Below are positions 11,041 to 22,300 of a DNA stretch of 64,000 bases, piece by piece. Both the position numbers and the translations under genes were made by a program. This stretch comes from Larimichthys crocea (taxonomy: Eukaryota > Chordata > Actinopteri > Sciaenidae). Each line of letters opens with the position of its first letter. Position 1 is the first letter of the stretch. Under the pieces are notes generated by a model, which searched no databases, had not been told where the DNA came from, and saw only the letters and a list, made by a program, of their open reading frames with translations. Location of the stretch: assembly GCF_000972845.2 (NCBI RefSeq), contig NW_020859623.1, forward strand, positions 38,320 to 102,319, read 5' to 3'.

Positions 11041-11574
11041 TCGCCCCCACTGGCACTGCTGATTTATTACACTAGAGCAAAAACGCTTAATATGACATAC
11101 CCAAATTTTAAAATGATTGTAACTTCTGAACCGCTCTGACTACATGCATCCATGACGTTGCCAGAAAGAAAACACCCTGAAGATTCTAATGAAAGGTTCT
11201 AGGTGATACAGAAAAGAGTAATGGGACTCTGAAGTTAATAAATAAAATATAAAACTTAAGCCTAAAATAAGAAATGTTTTTCAGGATGAGCAACTGTCTG
11301 TGGCTTCATCTGAGCCTCTAACTGACAATATGGGGCTATAGGCACACTATCATTGAACACTTGTTTCAAATTTGAAGGAGGTAGCACAAATTATGACCAT
11401 TCTACAGTGTTATTTTCCATGTAAAGATTTAGGCGGACCTGAAGAAATGTAATAATAATATCTTTAATAGGGGGGTGAGAGTCTACACTTGGGGTAAAGG
11501 AGTGTGTCACTGAAGAAGCTGCTCAGTGCAGTGATAGTGTCTGCATGAGATAGTGTGTGATACTTTGGAGGTGA
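11041..11574. other. Non-coding stretch, nothing recognised
   Basis: No frame longer than about 60 codons with any resemblance was seen, and no terminal repeats. Weak AT bias. Confidence 0.5.
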
Positions 11575-12075
11575 AAATCATTTAAGTATATTTACTAAAT
11601 TACTGTACTTAAATTTTGAGGCACTTCTTCTTGAGTATTTAAACTTTTACACTTAATATTCTACTCCACTTAGATGCAAATACTGTATTTCTCACTCCAC
11701 TACATTTTCTGACAGCTTTAATTAAAAGTTATTTTGCAGATTCTGATTAATTACAAAATTTAATCAACAAATAAAAAGTATAAAATGTATTACTACGGGT
11801 CAAGATAAGATGGGAAATTCAACCACCCAAAGGTACATACAGTTAGCAAAAACCTTTACTAACTTTAACATAAATGTAATGAACACATTAATACATCCAT
11901 AATTACAATAATCAGATATATTCTGAAATGGGCTGAGTACTTTTACTGTTGGTACTAGTATATTTTTGTGTTTAAAATAAATCTAATAAATCTAATGCAG
12001 TACTTTTACTTGTATCAAAGTATTTTACCACTCTGGTATTACTACTTGTACTGGTAAATGTAATTCTTGCTTTAT
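11575..12075. repeat. Dispersed AT-rich repeat with ACTTTTACTT words
   Basis: Rich in AAGTATTT, TACTTTTACTT and ACTCCACT words in both orientations at the two ends. This fits a short dispersed element common in fish introns and 3' UTRs that is usually treated as a MITE. The ends are approximate and I could not define a target duplication. Confidence 0.4.
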
Positions 12076-12289
12076 TTTCCATGTTGTAGCCTGTAAACAG
12101 GCCTGAGAGTCAGAGTTGAGAAGTGGAGAATATTGTGTGGTCCTCTGCGGCCTTTGGCTCACCCTTAATTAATGGGCCATCAGGGGGAGGGGCACCCCCC
12201 CTCTACCTGGGCTGCTGCAGCGAGCTGCAGCCTCAGAGCACACGGCAGAGCAGCGTTCACCTACCATCCCCCACCCTTCAATTAAGCCC

Positions 12290-12425
12290 GATCTGCACAT
12301 GCGCAGAGCTCAGAAGCAAAATGAAGAAACGTGGAAGAAGACTGGATGGATTTAAAAGAAGACTTGAGCAACCTAAACTTCTACATAGCTGCGACAGACA
12401 CTTTCGGCAAACAATTTCTGTGGAG
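12290..12425 (+). other. Possible first, untranslated exon of the gene continued at 13909
   Basis: A GC-richer stretch (12160-12310) without TATA box is followed by sequence ending TGTGGAG and then GTAAGAG at 12426, a good splice donor. The ATG-led frame in this stretch shows no conserved motif. The next plausible exon begins at 13909 after a clear acceptor. The link between the two is inferred from order only. Confidence 0.35.
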
Positions 12426-12693
12426 GTAAGAGTTTAGATTTCTGATTTTTATGTCATCTAATGCTCTGTTCAACATTAATTTTTCCAGGAAAGTTTTGCG
12501 TTTAAAACGTTTTTTATTGCAGAATATAATTGTCAAGTAAAGTGGAGTCATACAAAATCTGAAGCAGAAATTCATTGTTTTAGCCACGGCAGTATATATG
12601 TGAACTTAAAACTAGTGGTTTATGTTTTTAAGAAGCGATTGGGGCACCAACTGCAAAATGTATTGTAAGAAGTATTTCTTGCAGTGTTTTTCA

Positions 12694-12703
12694 NNNNNNN
12701 NNN
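12694..12703. other. Assembly gap (10 N)
   Basis: Ten N characters. It lies in the presumed intron between 12425 and 13909. The true gap length is unknown. Confidence 1.
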
Positions 12704-13908
12704 GTAGTTGTTTTATCTTTGTGCAATGTGGCAGTTAAACGTTGCCTTAACTGTAAAACTATATAGGTTAAAATGCAGTTTTAGGTTGTTTTGTTGTTTA
12801 TGTGTTTAAATTTAACCAGGAGCCAAAGTAATTAGAAAAGTACATCTACAAATGTGGGCACTTAATGGCGTACAGTGCTAATAAATTCAATAACAACTGC
12901 TCGAATTATTTGTAAAATTTTACAATAGTTTTTTTTTTTTTTTTTTTTTGGATCGATTGTAGAGTGTTGTCAAACTGAATTACATGAATTAGCACAGAGC
13001 TTGGTTAGTGGTGGTGTTGTACGGACTGTATCATATTCAGCTGCGTTTCTAATATTCTGACCCCTCATGTATGTAAATGTTGGAAGACAAAAAATGTCGT
13101 CCAGTACAAATGGACAACAAAAAACTGAACATGAAATAGTTTTTTGATTAAGAATTTAAGGTAGTTGCTTTCTTGTTGAGCACAGGATGAGAAGATCAAG
13201 CCACTTTCATATGTTGTATATGTCATATATGAAGTCCTTTATGGATTAACTCAGTGTGTCGGTTGTGTGCATAACGTTAGCAAGTGTGCAGTCAAGAGAG
13301 AGAATGGGAGGTCTCTGTACTTCGACCCTGTGACCTGTCTGTGATTCTTGATTGTACAGCTATAGACATTGAACCTGTAGTCAAAGATGTTTTGCTGCTG
13401 GTATGATGTCAAAAATGACATCAACACTCATTTTCAATGTATTTTTCCTGTGGCATGTTGGGAAAATAGGCGAGATCCCAACTCTTCGGATGAGCATCAT
13501 GCATGTGAATAGCGTGGTTCATGTAAATAGTTGCTCTAACCTGTTAACATGGGTGTTGAAAAGAAATCAATACACGTTTCTCTATGCACAAATGCTGCTC
13601 AAGCAGACAGTGTCTCTGGGAGGTAGCTAGGCTGTGACAGTTTTAGTGAAGGTTGCTGAAAAAAGTGGGTTCTGTTAAAAGTGCAATTTTGAATTGATAA
13701 TCCTCTAAATCTATATCTTTCCAGACTATATAAATTACAATCTAAATGTAATAGTGGATATAAGAAGTATCTGCACTGTGATGATACAGTACAATTTTGC
13801 AGATTTGCAGACTTAATGTGGTATCAATGAATGAAATGGTCCATGTACAAGATAATTATGGACGTGAAAAGTTTTTTTTTTATGATGATTATTCTTTTTG
13901 CTTACAGA
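12704..13908. other. Presumed intron, no gene seen
   Basis: An AT-rich stretch with a run of about 19 T near 12940. It ends in a pyrimidine-rich tract and CTTACAG at 13908, a good splice acceptor. The 75-codon frame at 13403-13630 has no recognisable motif. Confidence 0.45.
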
Positions 13909-16214
13909 TGGACGGTATCTGTCAGGAGTCAGAGGATGATTCCTCTGAAGGTGTATTACCCAGCCAGTCAGGATTAGACCCAGACTACAATCCAACTGCA
14001 GCATCATTATTCTGTGATGAAGATTTAGATGAGAAATCCCCAAACAAAGCTTCAACATGTGAGAAATTGTCCAGTGAGGAAGATCTCAAAGATCCAGACA
14101 CAGATTCAGGGGATGAAGGTCAACAAAGGCAAAGGCAAGTTGTTCACAAAAAAACACAAGAACACCATTATTTGCCCTGCACATATTGTAATGGAATGTT
14201 TTCTGAAAAGGATCTGTGGCGCCATCACTCTACATGCAGAAGCAAAAAATCATGTGTGACAAGGAGAGTACAAAGTCAAGCTGCACACCTGCTTCCAATA
14301 GTAGCTTCCTCCAGTGGATGTCAGAACATTTTTTTAATTACATGAGACAAGATGATGTGTCTTTTTACATCAGGAGTGATTTTCTTGATTTGTGGTATGG
14401 TGAATCACTGTAGCAAAACATGTGCGTGAAGTCAAGGCACTGGTTGCTAAAGATATGGACTGTGTAAGGCAGGGGTCTCAAACTCAATTTACCTGGGGGC
14501 CGCTGGAGGCAGAGTCTGGGTGAGGCTGGGCCGCATCAGGTTTTCCATAAGAAAAGCTTTGTTTAAAAATTCCAATCTTGTCAAATCTCTTCATTTTTTA
14601 CACAAATAATTGAAAAAATAAATAAATAAGAATCAATGAAAAAATAAATAAAGAAATAAGAATCAATAAGAAATATCAATCACTAAAAATAAATAATAAT
14701 AATCATGAAATAATAATATAGATTTATCTCGTTAGCGACTATATGTGGTTTCTTCAGTCTACTGTATTCAGATTCAAATGTCTGTTTAACAGTTCTTTAA
14801 CCTTAACCTTCTTCTGAACATGAATGGAACATTGAAGAACATGAACTGTTCTTCTGAACATCTGGACCTGGCAGCGCCTCCTCTCGCATAGCCGAGCCAC
14901 GTTTGGCTTGTTCACTGTCGCATTGACGTTTCAATCAAGACAGTGACGTCTCACACACATACGTCATTCTGCTTTTTTACTGTAACCGCAGCACGGCGGT
15001 CGGGGATAAAAGCCCGGTAGCAGTCTGCTTTGCTTTTCGCTCTTTGTTCACGTCTTTCATGATGACATGACACACCATGGCATTTGTACTGTGATGGTAG
15101 AAAGTACCAGATACGAGCGCAAAAAAGGCGACTGCACACGGACTGTTATAGGCCGTGCTGTTGTCGATGTCATTTGTTTTGACTACTTTTACATCATATA
15201 GAAATATATGTTATGTTCATTGTGTGGGGCAATATTTATTTATTTATTTATTTAGATCGTCTTATATGTATAATGTCCCGCTGGGCAGAAACTTAAGAAA
15301 ACTATTTTTTTAAGTGTGTGAACGCAGCGTGCTCCATGGCAACGCTGCTGTATCTTTCATTGAGAAATGTTTCTCTGCTACATCAAGGCCGGCCGATGTC
15401 CCGCCCCGCGAGAGCCATATACCACCATGATTGGTAGGTTTGTTCAGCTCCGCACACAACACTGTAAAATGCCATACATATCAAACTCGCGGGCCGCGCT
15501 AACATTAAACTTTCATATTATGGCGGGGGCCACAAACTATCGGCGGCCCGGCCGCGAGTTTGAGACCCCTGGTGTAAGGTCTTGAAGATTTATGTACACC
15601 ATCACGGTTCCAGCTTGTCGTAATGTGGCCAGAAGCTTACACAGTTTAGTCCAGGCAAAAATGAATATGGAAAACCGTCCACAGCTGTCAAAATTGGATT
15701 CTGTCTGAAGGAGGTGTTGAGGTCCTGATTGGACAGACACTTATGAATGATGATGACCTGGCAGAGAGGAAACACAAAAAAATTCTTGGAACTACTTGAA
15801 AAAAATTGGAAAAGTCATGTTTCTGTCAGTGCTCATTCAACTATACAAGAGAAGAGATGGAATAAACAAGATGACATCCCCCTCACCAAAAATGTGATGG
15901 CTCTAAGGGGCCATCTCAGGATGGTGGAAGATAAAACCGAGGAGGAACTGAAACAACAGCTAAGTTTAACAACATACAAGAAGTTAAACAAGACAGTTCG
16001 GGCACAGGTCATCATCTTTAACAAGCGGCATGAAGGGAGCATCACTTGAGACCTACAAGAAAGCAAGCACAAAACTGTTACCATTAGAGAAAGAGCTGAG
16101 CAAGCTACTAACTCGCATAGAGGTCCGGGGGAAAAGAGGCAAGAAGGTACCTGTTTTTTACAGAGAGGTGAAATATGTGGACAAAAAGAAAAGAACTACT
16201 TGCATCAGAAAGGG
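13909..16214 (+). pseudogene. Broken gene of a fish-expanded C2HC / tyrosine-recombinase-like family
   Basis: Bases 13909-14345 start at an ATG right after a splice acceptor and encode an acidic stretch, then CTYCNGMFSEKDLWRH and a following Cys, a C2HC zinc-finger-like unit. A frameshift near 14320 moves the frame to EHFFNYMRQDDVSFYIRSD. An hAT element (14470-15571) then splits the gene. After it, 15747-16214 encodes DIPLTKNVMALRGHL, RAQVIIFNKRHEGS and RIEVRGKRGKKVPVFYREV, with stops and shifts between. From memory, many uncharacterised teleost proteins share this order and end in a segment with LRKH, LGH and a late Tyr, like tyrosine recombinases. Here that last part is missing because the copy ends at the 16215 gap. 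The relation to recombinases is inference; the break-up is visible in the sequence. Confidence 0.65.
14470..15571. mobile_element. hAT-type non-autonomous element, copy 2, perfect ends
   Basis: A 1,102-bp element with exact terminal inverted repeats (CAGGGGTCTCAAACTC and GAGTTTGAGACCCCTG), flanked by a perfect 8-bp direct repeat GTGTAAGG at 14462-14469 and 15572-15579. This is the diagnostic hAT pattern. It has no transposase frame. It lies inside the recombinase-like gene and interrupts it. It is close in sequence to copies 1 and 3 but has its own target duplication, so it is a separate insertion event. Confidence 0.93.
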
Positions 16215-16224
16215 NNNNNNNNNN
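16215..16224. other. Assembly gap (10 N)
   Basis: Ten N characters separating the broken gene from the second copy of the duplicated LINE block. The gap sits exactly where duplication copy 2 begins, so the join is unverified. Confidence 1.
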
Positions 16225-16521
16225 ACTTCAGTTTTGTCTGAATTTAACATCAGAAAATTGTAGGTCATCCAACTTTTTATATCTTTAAGGCATGCTTGGA
16301 GTTTAATTAATTGATAGATTTCATCAAGCTTGATCAATAAATATAATTGGGTGTCGTCAGCATAACAATGGAAATTGATAGAGTGATTCCTAATAATGTT
16401 CGCTAAAGGAAGCATATAAATAGAAGTGGTCCTAGTACAGAACCTTGTGGGACTCCATGACAAACTTTGGTATGCATGGAGGATTCATCATTGACATGAA
16501 CAAACTGAGATCGATCTAAGA
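16225..16521 (-). pseudogene. LINE-A ORF2, YADD segment (copy 2)
   Basis: The minus-strand frame is the same as at 3518-3273, with the YADDTQLYLL catalytic box of the reverse transcriptase. It is cut on one side by the N gap and on the other by the hAT element. Confidence 0.8.
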
Positions 16522-17652
16522 CGGGTCTCAAACTCAATTTACCTGGGGGCCGCTGGAGGCAGAGTCTGGGTGAGGCTGGGCCGCATCAGGTTTTCCATAA
16601 GAAAAGCTTTGTTTAAAAAATTCCAATCTTGTCAAATCTCTTCATTTTTTAACACAAATAAGTTGAAAAAATAAATAAATTAAGAATCAATGAAAAAATA
16701 AATAAAGAAATTAAGAATCAATAAGAAAATAAATCAATCACTAATAAATAAATAATAATAATCATGAAAATAATAATAATTAGATTTATCTCGTTAGCGA
16801 CTATATGTGGTTTCTTCAGTCTACTGTATTCAGATTCAAATGTCTGTATTAACAGTTCTTTAACCTTTAACCTTCTTCTGAACATGAATGGAACATTGAA
16901 GAACATGAACTGTTCTTCTGAACATCTGGACCTGGCAGCGCCTCCTCTCGCATAGCCGAGCCACGTTTGGCTTGTCGTCACTGTCGCATTGACGTTTCAA
17001 TCAAGACAGTGAACGTCTCACTGTCATACGTCATTCTCGCTTCTTTTTACTGCAACCGCAGCACGGCGGTCGGCGGATAAAAGCCCGGTAGCAGTCTGCT
17101 TTGCTTTTACGCTCTTTGTTCACGTCTTTCGTGATGACATGAACACCATGGCATTTGTACTGTAGGTGGTAGAAAGTACCAAGATAGCGAGCGCAAAAAA
17201 AGGTGACTGCGCACGGACTGTTATAGACCGTGCTGTTGTCGATGTCATTTGTTTTGACTACTTTTACATCATATAGAAATATATGTTATGTTCATTGTGT
17301 GGGGCAATATTTATTTATTTATTTATTTAGATACGTCTATATATGTATAATGTCCCGCTGGGCAGAAACTTAAGAAAACTATTTTTTTAAGTGTTGTGAA
17401 CGCAGCGTGCTCCATGGCAATGCTGCTGTATCTTTCATTGAGAAATGTTTCTCTGCTACATCAAGCCCGGCCGATGTCCCGCCCCCGCGAGCCATATACC
17501 CACCGTGATTGGTAGGTTCGTTCAGCTCCGCACACAACACTGTAAAATGCCATACATATCAAACTCGCGGGCCGCGCTAACATTAAACTTTCATATTATG
17601 GCGGGGGCCACAAACTATCGCCGGCCCGCGGGCCGCGAGTTTGAGACCCCTG
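16522..17652. mobile_element. hAT-type non-autonomous element, copy 3
   Basis: A 1,131-bp element flanked by a perfect 8-bp direct repeat ATCTAAGA (16514-16521 and 17653-17660). The left terminal repeat is slightly worn (CGGGTCTCAAACTC); the right one is intact. It sits in LINE-A ORF2 at the same site as copy 1. Confidence 0.92.
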
Positions 17653-18115
17653 ATCTAAGAAATACGACTTAAACCAGCTTAGGGCGGTTCCTTTGATGCC
17701 AATTTGATGTTCGAGTCTCTGTAAAAGAATTTGATGGTCAATGGTGTCAAATGTGGCACTAAGATCTAACAGGACAAGTACAGAGATGAGTCCTTTGTCT
17801 GATGCCATTAGGAGGTCATTTGTAACTTTGACTAATGCGGTCTCTGTGCTATGATGCACTCTAAATCCTGACTGAAAATCCTCAAATAGACTATTGTTAT
17901 GGAGAAAGTCACACAGCTGATTAGCTACAGCTTTCTCAAGTATCTTAGACAGAAAGGGAAGGTTTGACATTGGTCTGTAGTTGGATAAGACCTCTGGGTC
18001 TAGAGTGGGCTTTTTAAGAAGAGGTTTAATTACAGCTACCTTAAAGGACTGTGGTACATATCCTGATAATAAAGACAGATTAATCGTATCCAATAAAGAA
18101 TGACTAACTAGAGGT
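17653..18115 (-). pseudogene. LINE-A ORF2, N-terminal RT (copy 2)
   Basis: Minus frame 18123-17660 encodes the finger and palm start of a CR1/L2-type reverse transcriptase: [54 protein letters not shown] and [16 protein letters not shown], where the last motif carries the first catalytic Asp. The hAT element cuts it just before the YADD segment. Upstream it joins LINE-B at about 18116. Confidence 0.85.
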
Positions 18116-20440
18116 AAAATCAATCAAGGAATGGAACACCAACAGGATCGAGAAACATTCTGACAAACTGAGGACATTCAGTAAGGTAATCCGTGATCCA
18201 GGTCACGAGGCCAGGTTCCACACCCATCCGCAGCAGTTTGTCTTTCAATAGGAGTGGCTGCATGGTATTGAAAGCACTGGAGAAATCAAAAAACATTCTC
18301 ACAGCACAGCCTCCTTTGTCCAAGTGAGAGTGCACCCTGTGTAGAAGATATAGAATAGCATCCTCCACTCCCACATTCTCCTGGTAGGCAAACTGTAGGG
18401 GGTCAAGTGCATGGCGAACCTGGGGTTTTAGTAAGTTCAGTAACAGCAGACGTTCTAGGGTCTTCATTAGGTGTGAGGTGAGGGCACCTGGTCTGTAGTC
18501 ATTGAGTTCTTTAGGGTGTGTCTTCTTGGGTACTGGTATAAGGCATGATGTTTTCCATAGTGTCTGTACCTTACCCATTTGCAGACTCATGTTGAAGAGG
18601 TTTTGGAGAGGCTCAGCTAGTTCTTTTGCATAGGCCTTAAGCAGTGTAGTGCAGATGCCGTCGGGGCCGGCAGCCTTGGGCTTGAGTCGTCTCAGTGCAC
18701 CTCTCACCTGGTCAGCAGTGACAGTGGGTTGGTGGGAGGGGGGGCAGAGTAGGGTGAGTTAAAAAGTCACATTTAGGGAGAAGTGGTATGATGACACAGG
18801 TTGTGCGGTCGTTGTCGGGAGCTTTGACCGAGGCATGTGGGGGAGGTGATCTTGAGGTGTCAATGGCTGCCCCATTACCTGAGTTATCGAACCGGTTATA
18901 AAACTGATTCAACTCGTTGGCTCTGGACATATCTCCATCAGCCCTGCCACTTTTCCCTCCACACCCTGTAATGTTTCTTACCCCCTGCCATACCTCCTTC
19001 ATGTTGTTGTCCTGCATTTTCTTCTCCACCTTCCTCCCGTATGCCTCCATGGCCTCCCTCAGGCTTATTTTCAGTTCCCTCTGCACACTCCTCAGCTCTG
19101 TCAAGTGGCCCTCCTTAAAAGCTTTCTTCTTCTGTGTTTAGGAGTTTTTTGACATCACTGGTCACCCATGGTTTGTTGTTGGGGTAGCAGCACACAGTTT
19201 TAGTGGGAACAACAATGTCCATACAGAAGTTGAGATAGTCAGTTATGCATTCTGTTACTTCCTCCAGGTTCTCACTGTCCTGCAATACGCTCCATTCAGT
19301 GGACTCGAAGCAGTCCCTTAACTCCTACTCAGCTTCTGGTGTCCATTCCCTGAAGGTGCGTGTGGCAACTGGAAGTTTTTGTACTTTAGGCTGGTACAAT
19401 GGCTGCAGGTGTATGAGGTTATGGTCAGAGTAGCCCAGTGGAGGAAGGGGGGTGGCACTGTATACATCCCTCACATTTGTGTAGAGGAGATCGATCCTAT
19501 TTTTCCTTGTTGTACAGTCCACAGATTGGTGAAAGTTTGTGAGGGTCGAATCCAGTGTAATGTAAATAAAATCGCCAGAAATAGCGAAAAAAGCATCCGT
19601 GTGTTGTGTTTGTAGCCTCGCAACGGTTGTGTGGATGATGTCACAGGCAGTGTCTGGAAGGGCTCGTGGCGGAATGTAAACACACAACACAATCGCGTGC
19701 GAGAACTCTCTCGGCATGTAATAAGGTCGCAGACTCACTGCAAGTAACTCCAAGTCTTTACTGCAAAAGGTCTCCTTCACCGTTACATGTCCGGGATTGC
19801 ACCACCTGTTGTTAATATACATCACCAGTCCTCCTCCCTTCTTTTTCCCCAGAGAGTTTATTGTCTCTGTCGAGTCTCACTGTCTCACGCGAGAATCCTG
19901 GACATACCCGAGACCCCGCAATAAACAGTGTATAAAGAAAACAACAACAACAAACAGCTGACTTTGCTTCTCCGACGTGGAGGAGATTATAAAAAGCATC
20001 TGTTGTGTCATAAATGATTGTGTGTTGTTCCACTTCAACAATTAGTCTCTCATTGAGATCCTTTGATCGATCTTTGATCACCTGGTGCCACCGGTCATGA
20101 CGTAACGTTGATGTGAAGTAAAAAGTAAAAAGCTTCAAGAACTGCGTATTGTGTTTTATTTTGAAAGGGGGCGGAAGTTTATTACGTTGATTCTGTGTCG
20201 GATTTACTGTCTGGTGCGCAGTGCTCTGTTGAAATTTACGAGGTTTAGCCACGGCTCGTGGAAAAAATAGAAATCCTGCGGAAAGCTCGCGGAGAGCCGC
20301 TTCTGGGACGCTTCTGAGCCGCGCCCTGTGTGAGTGCTCTCATTGACTAGACTGGCTTCTATTTGCTACGGTGACCGCAGCGGTGCCGTTCCGCTTCCGT
20401 TCCGCATCCGGTGTGAGTTGGCCTTAAGTGTCTTGTTCCA
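18116..20440 (-). pseudogene. LINE-B ORF2: endonuclease plus N-terminal RT, fused to LINE-A
   Basis: Three long minus-strand frames cover most of a Jockey-superfamily ORF2. Frame 19825-19325 is the apurinic-type endonuclease: INNRWCNPGHVTVKE, LCVYIPPRAL, AISGDF and GYSDHNLIHLQ. Frame 19104-18712 is the linker, with KEVWQGVRNITGC. Frame 18707-18120 is the start of the RT: KAAGPDGICTTLLKA, LWKTSCLIPVPKKTHPKELN, DPLQFAYQ, and FFDFSSAFNTMQ with the first catalytic Asp. The protein stops after CPQFVRM, before the YxDD box, and continues into LINE-A. The 3' half of LINE-B and the 5' half of LINE-A are therefore missing. LINEs normally lose the 5' end, so this 3' loss is unusual. The upstream part (20252-19812) may hold the end of ORF1 or a 5' leader. 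Confidence 0.82.
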
Positions 20441-20571
20441 CCACCATTTCAGGTCCTTACTTGTTGGTATTTCTCTGCTCCAAAATGAAGCTATCCAATT
20501 TCAGTCTTCTGGGAAGTCTACTGCACTATTACCATGTCTGGCCATCCCTTCACCATGCCTTTGGAACACAC

Positions 20572-20776
20572 CTAAAGCACCATACAGCTGTCCTTTTGTC
20601 TTTGATTTCATTTTCCGTGATCCTCTTTTTTCTCTTAATCTCTGTATAACCGTCTCTTTATCCGTGCTGCATTTTGTGGTTTGACAAAAGGAGAAGACAG
20701 CTACTCGGTCGCCATATGAAGTGATGTATTTCACCATTTGTTCATCAGTCATGATGGATAGCACTGCTTTGTCAAC
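20572..20776 (-). CDS. Exon of an uncharacterised fish-expanded gene (minus strand)
   Basis: On the minus strand this stretch is preceded by a TTTGCAG acceptor and followed by a GTGTGT donor. It encodes MTDEQMVKYITSYGDRVAV, SFCQTT and STDKETVIQRLREKRG. From memory, uncharacterised teleost proteins with a YGDRVAL-type opening and the later KETLLQRLR motif form a large lineage-specific family. No neighbouring exon in the same direction is visible: to the left lies LINE-B, to the right a plus-strand exon. It is probably an isolated exon or a remnant. The function is unknown. Confidence 0.5.
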
Positions 20777-21056
20777 CTGCAAACATAAAATATTAAAAGA
20801 ATTACTTCAAGCTGCAATGCTTATTATTAAATGGTAGCCATCCCCTGGAGAAGCCTTAATAACTCAGTTAATGGTGTGACTGTATACAAAAGAAGTCTGC
20901 AGTTGCTAATAACAGACCGGCAACCAGACCAGGTCTCACAAGATCTTGTGAAATATCGTAAAACTTTGCGAACTAACACAATTGTTGTGAGAGTTTTGTG
21001 AGATAACGCAAAACTACACTGCAACTGATTTTTTTTTTCTCCATGTCCCTTCCAAG

Positions 21057-21300
21057 ATTCCTTACCAAAGAGACGCCAGGCACTGACTTTTCTGATGTTG
21101 GGATCATCATTGAGGGTGTGGTGGTTCTTCAAGATATGGATAATGTGGCCCTTGCAATAGCCTTGCTGTTTGGACTTTTTTACTCTTTGAACATGAGGTA
21201 TCCGTCACAGCTCCGCTACACTTTTGAAGTAATTCAAAAGGTGGTAATGGAGTTGGATGTGACACAAGCCCAAAGCTTAAAGACAAAACTGCTCCAGTAA
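21057..21300 (+). CDS. Terminal exon of an uncharacterised fish-expanded gene
   Basis: After a long pyrimidine tract and an AG at 21056 the frame runs to a TAA at 21300, encoding TPGTDFSDVGIIIEGVVVLQ, ALLFGLFYSLNMRYPSQLRY and TFEVIQKVVMELD. From memory this ending (LLFGLIYALNL, YP, L, YTFEVLQK) is shared by many uncharacterised teleost proteins. An ATG at 21043 would give an 85-residue protein, but the splice acceptor makes a terminal exon more likely. The upstream exons are not visible because the duplicated LINE block lies there. It may be the end of the gene interrupted at 16214, but I have no evidence that they belong together. Confidence 0.5.
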
Positions 21301-21862
21301 AGAGAGCTCACTGTTGTTGTGCACGTGAGGCGGTTAGCTTCAGGTAGGAGGACATTTAAAGCCCACACTTGCTCTCCTGCATTTTTGAGGTTGAATTTCC
21401 AGGTGAACAATCAGCAACCCACAACAAATCACAGCCATTGTTAAGTCCACCAACAAAAAAGAAAGTGTCAGTCCGTTTATACTTCTCCTTCACCCTTCTT
21501 CCTCTCCTCTACAAGTTCTCTTATTGGCAACATTCTTTAAACTTAGTTTCTATCTGTCATTACAGGTGAAGAGATGGAGAACTGTACACAGTCTAAATAG
21601 CGCCATCAGGGCCGTGTGAAACAGGATGTTTAGTTTAATGGCCGGACTAAAGGCAGTGTAACAGTTTTGAAATATTTACCTGTTACTTGTATAAGTGACA
21701 CTTAAACCTTGAATTTAGTTGATGATCAGATTCTTTTTTTTTTCACATAGCATCTTTCAGATTATTGTAGGCAAAACACGGGATTTATTTTATTGCATTT
21801 TTTGTATTTGGGTCTGTAGATTTCAGTTACATATTTTAAAAGCAGTTGTCTCAAAATGAATG
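21301..21862. other. Possible 3' untranslated region and spacer
   Basis: No frame with family resemblance was seen. The stretch after the stop at 21300 could be 3' UTR; several ATTAAA-like words occur but none is compelling. Confidence 0.4.
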
Positions 21863-21929
21863 TACCCACTGAGCATTAGACGTCTATTAGACGTCTAGTC
21901 GAAATTCGCCCATCTATAATCGGTCTATT

Positions 21930-22300
21930 TTTAGCCCAAACCTAGATGATAGAATTTAATCCATTATTAAATATTAAATAAAAAAAACAACTGTAAATTG
22001 TATAAATGGTGGCCCAATGTTGGATTAAAACATTTTTAACAGTCATTGATCAATGTACAGTGTAGTTTACATTTAGACTCGATTTAGACGTTTAAATCAA
22101 GACCTCATATCAAGTCTATTTTTAGACCAAATCTAGACGATTGAATTAAATAATGAATACTGACAAAAAAATAACTGTAAATTGTATAAATGGTGGCCAA
22201 ATGTTGGATTAAAACATTTTTAACAGTTATTGATCAATGTACAGTGTAGTTTAAATTTAGACTCGATTTAGATGTTTAATCAGCGTCTAGATTTAGACCA
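21930..22300. repeat. Two tandem copies of a 188-bp unit in the left end of the AGACGTCT element
   Basis: The stretch from AACTGTAAATTGTATAAATG to the AGACTCGATTTAGA block occurs at 21981 and again about 188 bp later. Each copy carries degraded versions of the TAGAC words. Confidence 0.8.

Larger units (their letters stand above)
16225..20998. repeat. Large duplication, copy 2 (partner 3288-8001)
   Basis: The cleaner of the two copies; frames here are much longer than in 3288-8001. Both contain the hAT element at the same site in LINE-A with the same flanking ATCTAAGA, so the duplication came after the hAT insertion. The right border is near 20998, where this copy runs on into unique sequence. 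Confidence 0.85.
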
